Positions 1 to 8,788 are shown, counted from the first letter of the stretch. The stretch is DNA of 64,000 nt from JAMXLG01 sp963765935 (GCA_963765935.1 CAVXXX010000001.1:1-64000); one strand, 5' to 3'. Made by a program: numbers and translations. The notes: a model not told the origin generated them from the sequence alone.

Positions 1-3000
1 CAACTTGGCTAGCATGAACCTCGTCAAATTTGAGACGCCGCAAGGTGGATTCGACGCGCAGCGCTTCGCCGATGCGTCGCGCATTTGGACGACGACGCTT
101 GAAATCTCGGTTACGATGGGCCAAATGCCGTCGAAGGCGATCGCTCAGAAGAATAACGGCTATCGCACGCTCGGCCTCGGCTATGCGAATCTCGGCACAC
201 TGTTAATGCGTATGGGGTTGCCATACGATTCAGAAGAGGCGTACGGCTGGTGCGCCGCGATCAACGCATTGATGACCGGCGCGGCGTATCGCACGTCGGC
301 CGAGATGGCGCAACAACTAGGTGCGTTCGCGCGCTTCGAAGCAAATCGCGAGCCGATGCTGCGCGTCATTCGCAATCACCGCAATGCCGCGTATGACGGT
401 TCGCTCGGCGAATACGAAAACTTGAGCGTTAAGCCGGTGACGTATGCGCCGACGTTGTTCACGCAAGAGACATGGGCACTCGCACGCCGCATGTGGGACG
501 ATGCGCTCTCGATCGGTGAAGTCGCGGGCTTCCGCAACGCGCAAACAGTCGTCATCGCGCCGACGGGCTGTTTAACGGGCAACTCTATGGTTATTACCGA
601 TCGCGGCCTGATGCGCTTGAATCGCCTTGGCAACATGAATGGTGACAAATGGCAGAACGTTGATTTCCGGGTTCTTACCGACGATGGAGAGCAGAAGGCA
701 ACCAAGTTTTTTGTCAACGGCGTCGAGCACACGCGGCGCATCGTAACGAAGAGCGGGTATGTTATTCAAGGTACGCCGACGCATCGGATCAAGGTGGTTG
801 ATTCAGTAACTGGCGATCTACAATGGAAGCGTATGGCGGACGTTGCGCCTGATGACGTTGTAGCGTTGTCGATGGGCAAATTCATCGGGGCGCCCAAAAC
901 CGTTACGCTTCCCGACGTCAGCGAAGAGTATTGGACCGGGGACTATACGACTCGCGTTCCTCGCGAGATGAACGCCGATTTGGCAGAGCTCATCGGTTAT
1001 TTCATGGGTGACGGCTCCTTCCATAGCAAGGGTCTGCGCTTCTGTGTTTCGCGAGAAGACGAAGATGTTGCTCAGCGTTTGCGTGAGCTTTCTAAGTCGC
1101 TCTTCAATCTCGAGGCCACGACTACGGAAAAGCAAGGTTACACGGAAGTCGCAATAAACTCCGTACCGCTCACGCTGTGGTGGGAGGCCTGCGGATTTAA
1201 GAAGCTGCCGCCGCATGAAGGTCATACCGGTAAGGGATACGTACCGTGCATTCCCGATGCACTTCTTGCAACGAATGATCCGGCAATCTACGGCGCCTTC
1301 GTTCGTGGTCTCTACGAAGCCGACGGTACGGTTACAAATGGTTCTCCGACATGGTCGACCGCATCGCGCGACTTTGCCGAAGAAGTCAAAACGCTTCTGC
1401 TTCTTCTGGGCATCCCCACCACCACCAAGATCGATATCTCCGGTTGGGGACAATCCGAGCTATATTGCACGCGCGTCTTGAATCTGTCGTATACAAAGGC
1501 GTTCGCGCAGGCCGCCGGCTTTATCGGCGCTCGTAAGGCCTCTGCAATTGTGCACAACGATTCATGGCAGGGTCGCAAGGCTGACAACGTATACGTTGGC
1601 GAAATCGCTTTCCGCGAGCTCGTCGCAGCCGGCCACCTTCCAAAGTCGACGCTGCAAAACTCGAACAGGCGTTATCGCGGTGCCCTCTCGCGCAATCTGG
1701 TGAATCAGGTCGTGGCGCGGACGGGCAACCTGGAACTCGCGTGCAGCCTCGACTTTTACTACGACCGAGTCACTACAAATGAGGACGGCGGCGAGCAGCT
1801 CACGTACGACCTTTCGGTACCCGCGAACGTTACGTACATTGCGAATGGCTTCATTTCCCATAACACCATCGGTCTCGTCATGGACTGCGATACGACGGGC
1901 ATCGAACCAGACTTCGCCTTGGTCAAGTTCAAGAAACTCGCCGGCGGCGGCTACTTCAAGATCGTTAATCAATCGGTTGACACGGCACTACACCGCCTTG
2001 GCTACTCGCAAAAGCAAATCGATGCAATTGAAGCGTATGCCAAAGGGACCGGTACGCTGAACGAAGCGCCGCACATCAATCGTGCTACGTTGAAAGCGAA
2101 GGGCTTCGACGACGAGGCAGTTGCGCGCGTGGAGGCTGCGCTCCCGGGTGCGTTCGAGCTGCCGTTTGTCTTCAATAAGTTCGTCCTCGGCGAAGAATTC
2201 TGCAAAGACAAACTTGGCCTCACTGACGAGCAGCTCAACGACTGGAACTTCTCGCTGCTGCGTGACGGCCTCGGCTTCAGTGCATCTCAAATCGAGGAAG
2301 CTTCCGCGCACATCTGCGGACGCATGACACTCGAAGGCGCGCCGTATCTCAAAGACGAGCATCTGCCGGTCTTCGACTGCGCAACGCCTTGCGGCAAGCA
2401 TGGTACGCGTTACATCCGTCCGCTCGCGCACATCGAGATGATGGCGGCAGCGCAGCCGTTCGTCTCAGGCGCGATCTCGAAGACGATCAATCTCCCACAA
2501 ACCGCGACGATCTCCGATGTGAAGGAAGCGTATCGCTACAGCTGGGAGCGCATGATCAAAGCGGTCGCACTGTATCGCGACGGCTCGAAGCTCTCACAGC
2601 CCCTTGCAGCAAGCTACGACCTCGGCGGCGAGATCGCCGAAGAGGACGAAATGGCGACACCCGCGCCGTTCCAGCAGCCGTTGCAGGTTGCAGAGAAGAT
2701 CGTCTACCGCTACATCGCCAAGCGCCGCCGCATGCCGGAGCGCCGCAGCGGCTACACGCAAAAGGCGGTCATCGGCGGACACAAAGTCTATCTGCGCACG
2801 GGCGAGTACGAAAACGGTCAGCTCGGTGAGATCTTCATCGACATGCATAAAGAAGGCGCCGCGTTCCGGTCGCTGATGAACAACTTCGCGATTGCGGTTA
2901 GCCTCGGTTTGCAGCACGGCGTTCCGCTCGAAGAATACGTCGAAGCGTTCACGTTCACGCGCTTTGAGCCGAATGGTCCCGTCGTCGGTCATCAAAACAT

Positions 3001-3469
3001 CAAGATGGCCACGTCACTCCTGGACTACATCTTCCGCGAACTCGCCGTAAGCTATCTCGGCCGGTACGATCTCGCGCACGTGCAGCCATCGATGCAGATG
3101 GACGCGATGGGCGTCGAGGAAAGCGAAGATTACGTCGCCGAAGAAGCGGGCCCGACGCACGTCCGTCCTGCCGGCGTCGCCGAGCAGTTCCACCCCGTCT
3201 CGACGCATCTGCGTCCGGGTTCGGAGGCGACTGCAAGTGCCGCAACTGATGAGCCGGCGATGCATCCACCGGCGATGCACGACACCGCTACGCCGCTACC
3301 GCATGCCGCCACGGCAACCGCCGTCATGTCAAAAACGCAAGCGGTGAATGCGGCGAAGGCCAAGGGTTACACCGGTAACGCTTGCGGCGAATGCGGACAA
3401 CTCACGATGGTCCGCAATGGAGCATGCGAGAAGTGTGACAACTGCGGCGCAACGAGCGGGTGCAGCTAG
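1..3469 (+). CDS. nrdJ: B12-dependent (class II) ribonucleotide reductase, 3' part, intein-containing
   Basis: Reduces ribonucleotides to deoxyribonucleotides with adenosylcobalamin as radical source; cytoplasmic. The reading frame is open at the window edge, beginning inside the conserved NLASMNLVKF segment, so the N-terminal half with the first catalytic residues lies upstream. The extein continues through APTG, is interrupted by an intein (residues about 189-620 counted from base 5), and resumes at TIGLVMDCDTTG. After the catalytic barrel come a TSCPD-type region (LRTGEYENGQLGEIFIDMHK) and, after a Pro/Ala/Thr-rich linker, a C-terminal Cys-rich zinc-ribbon-like tail (CGECG...CEKCDNCG) as in long NrdJ proteins. 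A terminator follows about 80 nt after the stop. Identification is secure; only the 5' end is missing. Confidence 0.96.
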   Translation, partial: NLASMNLVKFETPQGGFDAQRFADASRIWTTTLEISVTMGQMPSKAIAQKNNGYRTLGLGYANLGTLLMRMGLPYDSEEAYGWCAAINALMTGAAYRTSAEMAQQLGAFARFEANREPMLRVIRNHRNAAYDGSLGEYENLSVKPVTYAPTLFTQETWALARRMWDDALSIGEVAGFRNAQTVVIAPTGCLTGNSMVITDRGLMRLNRLGNMNGDKWQNVDFRVLTDDGEQKATKFFVNGVEHTRRIVTKSGYVIQGTPTHRIKVVDSVTGDLQWKRMADVAPDDVVALSMGKFIGAPKTVTLPDVSEEYWTGDYTTRVPREMNADLAELIGYFMGDGSFHSKGLRFCVSREDEDVAQRLRELSKSLFNLEATTTEKQGYTEVAINSVPLTLWWEACGFKKLPPHEGHTGKGYVPCIPDALLATNDPAIYGAFVRGLYEADGTVTNGSPTWSTASRDFAEEVKTLLLLLGIPTTTKIDISGWGQSELYCTRVLNLSYTKAFAQAAGFIGARKASAIVHNDSWQGRKADNVYVGEIAFRELVAAGHLPKSTLQNSNRRYRGALSRNLVNQVVARTGNLELACSLDFYYDRVTTNEDGGEQLTYDLSVPANVTYIANGFISHNTIGLVMDCDTTGIEPDFALVKFKKLAGGGYFKIVNQSVDTALHRLGYSQKQIDAIEAYAKGTGTLNEAPHINRATLKAKGFDDEAVARVEAALPGAFELPFVFNKFVLGEEFCKDKLGLTDEQLNDWNFSLLRDGLGFSASQIEEASAHICGRMTLEGAPYLKDEHLPVFDCATPCGKHGTRYIRPLAHIEMMAAAQPFVSGAISKTINLPQTATISDVKEAYRYSWERMIKAVALYRDGSKLSQPLAASYDLGGEIAEEDEMATPAPFQQPLQVAEKIVYRYIAKRRRMPERRSGYTQKAVIGGHKVYLRTGEYENGQLGEIFIDMHKEGAAFRSLMNNFAIAVSLGLQHGVPLEEYVEAFTFTRFEPNGPVVGHQNIKMATSLLDYIFRELAVSYLGRYDLAHVQPSMQMDAMGVEESEDYVAEEAGPTHVRPAGVAEQFHPVSTHLRPGSEATASAATDEPAMHPPAMHDTATPLPHAATATAVMSKTQAVNAAKAKGYTGNACGECGQLTMVRNGACEKCDNCGATSGCS
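569..1864 (+). mobile_element. Intein with LAGLIDADG homing endonuclease inside NrdJ
   Basis: A 432-residue in-frame insertion between extein residues APTG and TIGLV. It starts with Cys (CLTGNSMVITDRG, splicing block A), has a block B-like GTPTHRIKV (T-x-x-H), two dodecapeptide endonuclease motifs (LIGYFMGDGSF and FVRGLYEADGTV), and ends with the block F/G pattern YDLSVPANVTYIANGFISHN, followed by Thr as the +1 extein nucleophile. All splicing residues (Cys1, block B His, terminal His-Asn, +1 Thr) are present, so it should splice. The DOD motifs keep their acidic residues, so the endonuclease may be active. Inteins in ribonucleotide reductases are well known; boundaries are inferred from the uninterrupted family sequence. 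Confidence 0.95.
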
Positions 3470-3548
3470 AACGGGACGCTACATCTCGACCTATCAGCGG
3501 CATAACTCAGGGCCACACGTCAATATCGTCACATATCGTAACTTATCC

Positions 3549-3578
3549 AAAGGCGACGCGTAAATGCATCGCCTTTTT
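3549..3578 (+). terminator. Rho-independent terminator after nrdJ
   Basis: Stem AAAGGCGA / TCGCCTTT with inner pairs GCGT/ATGC around a short loop, then TTTTT. It lies 80 nt after the nrdJ stop. It shares AAGGCGACGCGTA with the terminator at 7770-7799. Confidence 0.8.
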
Positions 3579-3694
3579 ACTTCGTTGACAAAGCTCGCGC
3601 ACAACAGCACTCGGCCGGCCGCACTTAATAATGGGCCATGCGATGTCGGGATATCCGACCATGAACTGAGCGCGTACCATGATACGGCACGCTT

Positions 3695-3718
3695 GGCCTT
3701 CGGGGTGGACCGAAGGCC
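3695..3718 (+). promoter_or_regulatory. Hairpin in leader of the BKACE gene
   Basis: Perfect 9-bp stem GGCCTTCGG / CCGAAGGCC with a 6-nt loop, 28 nt before the GTG start. There is no T-run after it, so it is not an intrinsic terminator. Its role is unknown; it could shape translation or mRNA stability. Confidence 0.4.
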
Positions 3719-3746
3719 TATGTTTCACTGCCGTTGGAGGCACAAA

Positions 3747-4865
3747 GTGGCATACTTTACTGACGATTCTCTTCTTCCGGAGAACATGGCTCCCCTCATG
3801 ATCACGGCGGCACCGTACGGACCGGTGTGGATGCCACAGGATGGGCCACCGGGATACGTTCCTCTCACCTGGGACGAGCAAGTTCAAGCCGCCGTCGATT
3901 GCTACAATGCCGGCGCGACGCTCTTACACATTCACGTCCGCGATCCAAAAACCGGACACATTTCGCATAACTTCAAGGAGTACGGCGACCAGATCGCGCG
4001 CGTACGCGAGGCCGTGCCGAAAATGATCCTGCAGGTCGGCGGGTCGATCTCGTTCGCGCCGGAGCCCGGCGAGGTCGGGGCATTCGGATCGTACGAGCAG
4101 CGGCACAAGCTGACAATGATCGAGCCCAAGCCGGATCAGATCACCGTTACATGCGGCACCTCGCTCTTCGATTTGACCGCGTTGCATCCAATGGATGAGT
4201 TCGCGGGAACGCGTTTGTGCAACGAAGACTCGATGCACGGGATCCGCAACATGGTGGCGGACTCCACGCCAGATTTCTACGTAGAAGAGACGAAGCTGTG
4301 CGTTGAGCACGGGATTCAGCCGTATTTCGCGCTTCCCCACATCCACGGGCTCGAGCTCGTCGAGCGCATGGTTCGGCGGGGTGAATATATGGGGCCGATG
4401 AATGGCTTCTTCAGCACCGGAGGAGGCGGTATCTGCGGCGCAAACCCGTTCGACTTGATGGAACTGGTGCGAAGAACGCCGCACGGTTCATTCTTCACAT
4501 ATCAAACCACGTTTCGCTTGACCCACGCGATCTCTATGATGATGATCGCGCTTGGACAACACACACGCGCGGGTATCGAAGACAATCTCTGGGATGTAAA
4601 AAAGGGCGTGCGAATGAACACCGTTCAAATGGTCGAGAAGCACGTGCGAATGGCTCGCGAAATCGGCCGCGACATCGCAACGCCGGAGCAGGCGCGGCAG
4701 ATGCTCAAAATCGGCGTTACATACAACTCCGTCGAAGAGACTCTTCGGAACCTTGGCCTGCCGCCGAACCGCGAAGCGGGACACCAGGGCTTCTTGGTTC
4801 ACAAATCCGACGGTAAACTCCACGAGACCGTTTTTGCGGGCTCCGACGGGCACCTGCTGGCATGA
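3747..4865 (+). CDS. BKACE family beta-keto acid cleavage enzyme (DUF849)
   Basis: 372 residues. Members condense a beta-keto acid with acetyl-CoA and split it into acetoacetate and a new CoA ester (the 3-keto-5-aminohexanoate cleavage enzyme is the model), using a zinc held by His residues in a TIM barrel. Visible motifs: LLHIHVRDPKTG with the metal-binding HIH, LQVGGSISF, and FALPHIHGLE. The GTG start at 3747 is chosen because GGAGG sits 6 nt upstream and the protein then begins at the usual family N-terminus; the longer open frame from 3564 adds an unlikely, unconserved leader. It overlaps the next gene by ATGA, so the two are translationally coupled. The actual keto acid cannot be read from sequence. 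Confidence 0.92.
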   Translation: MAYFTDDSLLPENMAPLMITAAPYGPVWMPQDGPPGYVPLTWDEQVQAAVDCYNAGATLLHIHVRDPKTGHISHNFKEYGDQIARVREAVPKMILQVGGSISFAPEPGEVGAFGSYEQRHKLTMIEPKPDQITVTCGTSLFDLTALHPMDEFAGTRLCNEDSMHGIRNMVADSTPDFYVEETKLCVEHGIQPYFALPHIHGLELVERMVRRGEYMGPMNGFFSTGGGGICGANPFDLMELVRRTPHGSFFTYQTTFRLTHAISMMMIALGQHTRAGIEDNLWDVKKGVRMNTVQMVEKHVRMAREIGRDIATPEQARQMLKIGVTYNSVEETLRNLGLPPNREAGHQGFLVHKSDGKLHETVFAGSDGHLLA

Positions 4866-5575
4866 CGACGACAAACGAAACCGGCCCATGGGACGCCGAG
4901 GCGTTCGATCAGCTCGCGCGTTGGGCTCCGGCGATGGGCGCAGCGCTGGAAAAAGTGACCAACGAGCCGTGGAGCGGGACGCTCGATCACAAGACCGTCG
5001 AGCTGGTTTGCGTCGCGTTCAATGCAGCGTGCACGAACCTCAACGCGAACGGTACGCAACAGCACATCCGGAGGGCGCTTGCCGCCGGGGCGACGCGGGA
5101 CCAGCTCTTGACCGTACTGATGATGGCGTCGCTCTTATCCATACACACGTGCAGTCTCGGCGCGCCCATTTTAATCGAAGAAGCGAAGAACGCCGGCATA
5201 ACGGCAACGCAGAAGAAAGTCGCAACACCGAGTTGCGATCGGATGCGCGCCTTAGGACAGTGGAACGCTGCGTGGGACCCATTCTACGCGCTCGATCCAG
5301 CCTGGACCGATGCGGTAATGACCTGCGGAGCCGCGGTCTACGCCGGCGGTGTGTTCGAGCCGAAGATCGCCGAATTCTTGAGCATCGCTTTGGACGCGTC
5401 GATCACGCATATGTACGCTCCAGGTACGCGTCGCCATATCAAGGCCGCACTCGCACACGGAGCGACAATCGACGAAGTTATGGACGTCCTGAAACTTTGC
5501 GTCGCTGAAGGCGTTCAATCGCTCAACATGGGCGTACCGATCCTCGGCGAGGAACTCTCCCGAGCCGGCGCGTAG
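4862..5575 (+). CDS. Carboxymuconolactone decarboxylase family protein, tandem domains
   Basis: 237 residues made of two repeated CMD/AhpD-like helical domains (about 20-110 and 140-235). The two halves share the pattern R-x-H-I-x-x-A-L-A-x-G-A-T (QQHIRRALAAGAT and RRHIKAALAHGAT). The peroxidatic C-x-x-C of AhpD is not evident, so a decarboxylase or lactonase-like role is more likely than peroxidase. Its ATG overlaps the stop of the BKACE gene (ATGA), so the two probably work in one catabolic route for a keto acid or lactone. The substrate is unknown. Confidence 0.88.
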   Translation: MTTTNETGPWDAEAFDQLARWAPAMGAALEKVTNEPWSGTLDHKTVELVCVAFNAACTNLNANGTQQHIRRALAAGATRDQLLTVLMMASLLSIHTCSLGAPILIEEAKNAGITATQKKVATPSCDRMRALGQWNAAWDPFYALDPAWTDAVMTCGAAVYAGGVFEPKIAEFLSIALDASITHMYAPGTRRHIKAALAHGATIDEVMDVLKLCVAEGVQSLNMGVPILGEELSRAGA

Positions 5576-5647
5576 TGCGACGACTCTTTCAGTCGCCGCA
5601 TTCAGCGCCTAGATCGAGTGCCATGCGACTGTCATATGAATAGACAC

Positions 5648-5756
5648 TAGTTGGAATAGGTGCACCTTACCAGTAAAGCTTCCGCGCGTTTCGTTAGACG
5701 TTACACGCTTAGGTTGGGACAACGCAATTGCGCGCTCCGAGGTCATCGGAGCGCGC
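5648..5756 (+). repeat. Interspersed element A (GGAATA-N8-TTACCAGTAAA plus hairpin)
   Basis: GGAATA at 5653, then eight bases (GGTGCACC), then TTACCAGTAAA at 5667-5677, and GTTTCGTTA near 5688. It ends in a perfect 11-bp hairpin GCGCGCTCCGA / TCGGAGCGCGC at 5730-5756. Elements B (7669-7799) and C (10033-10145) have the same core with identical spacing and orientation. It lies between two convergent genes. No reading frame is evident. It could be a small-RNA gene, an operator array or a mobile repeat. Confidence 0.6.
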
Positions 5757-5777
5757 TGCTCATATTAGCGCTGCGCG

Positions 5778-6173
5778 TTAACGCTCGCCGGCACCGTTCT
5801 GAACCGACAGCTCCCAGCGATACCCGTCGGGATCGTGAAACCACAAGCCTATATGCGGCGAGCCCGGCCATGCAGGGCCGATCTCGTCGCCCGGATCTTC
5901 CAGTGCGACGCCGTTTTTCTTTAATGTTTCGAGCGCTTCGCGCAGCGCGCGCATGCTGTCGAGGTGAAGCGACAAGTGATCGATCGTGTCTGGATGTGGT
6001 GTACCCTTGAAGAACCCGATGATAATCGCGTCGTTCGTCAGCGCGATTGCATCATCGGACTGGAACATTTCCCGCAGATCGAAGTTCTTGGTCCAAAACT
6101 GAGCGCTGTTCTCCGGGTCTCTGACGGCTAGGCTAAAATGCCAGACGGCGCCAAATTTTACTTTCTGGTCCAT
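5778..6173 (-). CDS. VOC superfamily (glyoxalase-like) protein
   Basis: 131 residues with the paired beta-alpha-beta-beta-beta fold of the vicinal oxygen chelate family: an N-terminal segment WHFSLAVRDPENSAQFW and a C-terminal segment HIGLWFHDPDGYRWELSVQN. Candidate metal ligands are His near residue 12, His in IDHLSLHLD, and Glu in WELSV. It lies 3 nt after the stop of the upstream SDR gene and is surely co-transcribed with it; a TetR regulator is divergent. A small-molecule isomerase, lyase or dioxygenase role is possible; the substrate is not readable. Confidence 0.85.
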   Translation of the reverse strand: MDQKVKFGAVWHFSLAVRDPENSAQFWTKNFDLREMFQSDDAIALTNDAIIIGFFKGTPHPDTIDHLSLHLDSMRALREALETLKKNGVALEDPGDEIGPAWPGSPHIGLWFHDPDGYRWELSVQNGAGER

Positions 6174-6176
6174 ATC

Positions 6177-6935
6177 TCAGGCCGCCGTCATTCCACCATC
6201 GACATGGTAATTGGCGCCGGTTATGAACTTCCCGCGATCCGACGCGAGTAGCGCGACGACCTCAGCGATGTCTTCGGTGGCGCCAATGCGACCGAGCGGA
6301 ATATTCCGCACCCAATCATCAGCGGAAAATCCCGAAGTCGTCTTAGCAAACTCTTCGGAACCCGGCGTCGCGATGACGCCGGGCGACACGACGTTCACAC
6401 GAATTCCGCTCGCCGCGAGTTCCATGGCGAGCGTGCGTGAGTAGTACTCGAGCGCCGCCTTTGCGGCGCCGTAGTGTGCAAAGGGGCCAAACGGCATCGT
6501 CGAGGCCGCCGAAGAGATGTTCACCACGGCTGCTGCCTTCGACGCTCGGAGCGCCGGAAGGACTCCGTTCGTGAGGCGGATTGCAGCGAAGACGTTGAGC
6601 GCGAAGTTGTCATGCCACTCCTCATCGGGGATCGTCCATGACCCTCCCAAAAACGCGCGCCCGCCACCCGCATTGTTCACGAGAATGTCGAGGCCACCGA
6701 GCGCCGCGAGCGCTTCCGTCGCGATTCCGTCCACCCCGTCGCCCGTCGTCACGTCACCGGATACGAACGTCGCGTCCGCGGGTGAATCATTGTTGCGTGA
6801 ACGCGCAGCGACTACGACTCTGGCGCCCGCATCCAGAAGACGCTGCGCGATGGCCGCGCCGTTGCCACGCGTGCCTCCGGTGACCAAGGCACGGCGGCCG
6901 AGGAGTTCTTTCGAGAGATCGAGTTTGTTGGACAT
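6177..6935 (-). CDS. SDR family oxidoreductase
   Basis: 252 residues; classical short-chain dehydrogenase/reductase. Rossmann motif TGGTRGNGAAIA near residue 18, then NNAGGG, the catalytic Ser in NISSAAS, and Tyr-Lys in YGAAK, followed by VNVVSPGVI and a C-terminal YHVDGG. Arg residues after the second strand (AARSRNN) suggest NADP(H), as inference. First gene of a two-gene operon with the VOC protein and divergent from a TetR regulator; the intergenic palindrome is a likely operator, so the pair may respond to a xenobiotic or carbonyl compound. Confidence 0.92.
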   Translation of the reverse strand: MSNKLDLSKELLGRRALVTGGTRGNGAAIAQRLLDAGARVVVAARSRNNDSPADATFVSGDVTTGDGVDGIATEALAALGGLDILVNNAGGGRAFLGGSWTIPDEEWHDNFALNVFAAIRLTNGVLPALRASKAAAVVNISSAASTMPFGPFAHYGAAKAALEYYSRTLAMELAASGIRVNVVSPGVIATPGSEEFAKTTSGFSADDWVRNIPLGRIGATEDIAEVVALLASDRGKFITGANYHVDGGMTAA

Positions 6936-6981
6936 GAAGTGTTCCTATTTAGATGGGTTAATTGGGCTGTTGCTGGGTTCG

Positions 6982-6993
6982 CGACACGTGTCG
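6982..6993. promoter_or_regulatory. 12-bp palindrome, candidate TetR operator
   Basis: Perfect palindrome CGACACGTGTCG between the divergent SDR and TetR genes, 47 bp upstream of the SDR start. Position and symmetry suit autoregulation by the adjacent TetR protein. Binding is inferred. Confidence 0.55.
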
Positions 6994-7091
6994 TATAATC
7001 GAGTGATGTCGCCTATCTTACGACCGTCGCGAACAGAGATCAACCAACAGATCCGCAAAAATGTTGCTTTTGCGACGAGAATGAGAGATTG

Positions 7092-7646
7092 ATGGTTAGC
7101 CAGGTAGCACAAGGCGCGATACGGCTCGATCCGCGGGTAACGCGAACGCGCAAGCTGATTCGCGATGCGCTGACGTCGCTTATCGCTCAGAAGAGCTTCG
7201 AAGCAATCACCGTGCAGGACATCGCCGAGCAAGCAACGATAAATCGGGCGACCTTTTACGCACACTATACTGACAAGTTCGCCCTACTCGATGCTCTGGT
7301 TCGGGAGGACTTTGCTGCCCGTCTCATCCAGGGCGATCCGCTCAGCATTCGAAGCGTTCAGTCGATGTTGCTTGCGGTCGGCAGCAACGTCTTTGCCTTC
7401 GTCGCTTCGAAGCGAAAATGTCGAATCGACCGCGATTTTGAGTCGCAGCTCCAGCGAGCCATGGAGGCGGAGCTGACCGACTTCTTGTCAGCGGGCTTCG
7501 GACATCGCGCCGCGATGCTAATCGCCTCGGCACTCGTTGGCGCCGCCATGAACTGGCGCCACCAGGGTTCGAAATCGCCGACGGAGCCAGTCGTAACGGA
7601 CATCGTTCAGATTCTCGTGGAAGGCGTGAAGACGCGTCGGCTCTAG
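7092..7646 (+). CDS. TetR/AcrR family transcriptional regulator
   Basis: 184 residues. The N-terminal helix-turn-helix is clear: TRKLIRDALTSLI, then FEAITVQDIAEQATINR with the recognition helix ATFYAHYTDKFAL near residues 48-60. The C-terminal ligand domain is of the TetR_C_33 type seen in regulators of short oxidoreductase operons, as inference. ATG 7092 is preferred over the TTG directly before it. It is divergent from the SDR/VOC operon and probably represses it and itself through the palindrome at 6982-6993. Confidence 0.93.
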   Translation: MVSQVAQGAIRLDPRVTRTRKLIRDALTSLIAQKSFEAITVQDIAEQATINRATFYAHYTDKFALLDALVREDFAARLIQGDPLSIRSVQSMLLAVGSNVFAFVASKRKCRIDRDFESQLQRAMEAELTDFLSAGFGHRAAMLIASALVGAAMNWRHQGSKSPTEPVVTDIVQILVEGVKTRRL

Positions 7647-7668
7647 GGACTGCCAACCAACGGGCAGA

Positions 7669-7799
7669 GGAATATGTACCGGTTGGAATATGTACCGGTT
7701 ACCAGTAAAGTACGCCAATTTCATTAAATGTAACAATTCAGCTGAAGCCACTATGGCATAAAACAATCGAAGGCGACGCGTAGAACGCGTCGTCTTTTT
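7669..7799 (+). repeat. Interspersed element B with 16-bp tandem duplication and terminator
   Basis: Core GGAATA (7685) - TGTACCGG - TTACCAGTAAA (7699-7709), then TTTCATTA (7719). GGAATATGTACCGGTT is duplicated exactly in tandem (7669-7684 and 7685-7700). It ends in the hairpin GGCGACGCG / CGCGTCGTC with TTTTT at 7795. Same spacing and strand as elements A and C. Confidence 0.6.
7770..7799 (+). terminator. Rho-independent terminator downstream of tetR gene
   Basis: 9-bp stem with one G-T pair (7772-7780 with 7786-7794), a 5-nt loop TAGAA, then TTTTT. It may end both the TetR transcript and element B. Confidence 0.75.
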
Positions 7800-7870
7800 C
7801 TTGCCGCCGGCCAACGATTAGCCTGCGCTTGAGAATGGCCCCCCATGCCCTTGAAGATGCCCTCAAGTCG

Positions 7871-8788
7871 CTAAGGTCTTTTAAGGGAAACGTTTGACCC
7901 CCTAAGAGTCGCGCGACACAACGGTAGCCGTTGCGCAACCGCACGGTCTACCGATGAAATGAACGTAGTCAGACTTTCAGGCCAAAATTGCCGCTGCGGC
8001 CCACTAATTCTGTACTGACCGCTCCGATATGTCAGCTGCACGTTCGCAGCCTCAAAATCGTCGCCCATAATCGGATAGTCTTGATAGAGTGACGCGATTT
8101 TATTGTAATTGACGAGTTCCTGAATAGTCTCGAAAGGTAGAGAGCCTTTATAAAAACGTTGCAGCAGCGGCGTGCCTATCTGTGGCTCAAGTGCGTATCG
8201 TACGTTCACATGATCTGGTTGCGTGAACTGCGCAACGTAGAACAAACACTTTCCCAACGGACCGTGAGTGACCGAGACATCAAGTAAATCTTTCGAACTT
8301 CGCAGCGCCTCTTCTTCACGCGTGCGGAGCGCCGCCACATTCGCTCTTATAGGTTGGAGAACAAACTCCGCGAGCGCCCGATATTGCGCGTAATGCGGGT
8401 TGCTCTCGTCGATGCTCACTTGTTCGCTGCCGTGTTGCGTCTCCACAAAGATAGCTACGAGGGATGACGAGTTGCCATGCTCGCTGCTGTCGCGGCGCTG
8501 TTCGTTGAAAAAGGGTGTATCTCGTAGCCTTCGGACCACGTCGGCGAAGTTGGGAGCCGTGACAGCAAACACACGTCGATGCGGATAAATAGTGTAGGAA
8601 TAAGGGCCGCCGTTGATCATTGCGACCTGTTCTGCTACGCACGGCACGCCGCCGCATTGCCCGAGGGTTATGACGATCTTACTAACATTCGGCGGTTCGG
8701 CATGAGCTACGCATGAGGTGAGCGAGACCGCGATTACCGCCATGCAAAATCGCCGAACCGAAGTACGGAGCCTATTGCCCATCACCAT
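7871..8788 (-). CDS. Exported protein of unknown function
   Basis: 305 residues. The N-terminus has basic residues (RLRTSVRR), a hydrophobic stretch and LTSCVAHAEPP, which could be a lipobox (Cys) or a signal peptidase I site (AHA-E). The mature part begins with VSKIVITLGQCGGVPC, faintly like the start of DUF6438 proteins; that link is weak. Four or more Cys suggest disulfides and an extracytoplasmic location. It stands alone, convergent with the TetR region, and the start is followed upstream by a non-coding stretch. No function can be given. Confidence 0.7.
   Translation of the reverse strand: MVMGNRLRTSVRRFCMAVIAVSLTSCVAHAEPPNVSKIVITLGQCGGVPCVAEQVAMINGGPYSYTIYPHRRVFAVTAPNFADVVRRLRDTPFFNEQRRDSSEHGNSSSLVAIFVETQHGSEQVSIDESNPHYAQYRALAEFVLQPIRANVAALRTREEEALRSSKDLLDVSVTHGPLGKCLFYVAQFTQPDHVNVRYALEPQIGTPLLQRFYKGSLPFETIQELVNYNKIASLYQDYPIMGDDFEAANVQLTYRSGQYRISGPQRQFWPESLTTFISSVDRAVAQRLPLCRATLRGSNVSLKRP

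Noticed and set aside
818..1453. 211-residue antisense frame inside the intein
   Set aside because: Mirror frame of the endonuclease-bearing intein; no independent support.
3564..3746. N-terminal extension of the BKACE gene
   Set aside because: GTG 3747 has GGAGG 6 nt upstream and starts at the family N-terminus; the extension contains the leader hairpin.
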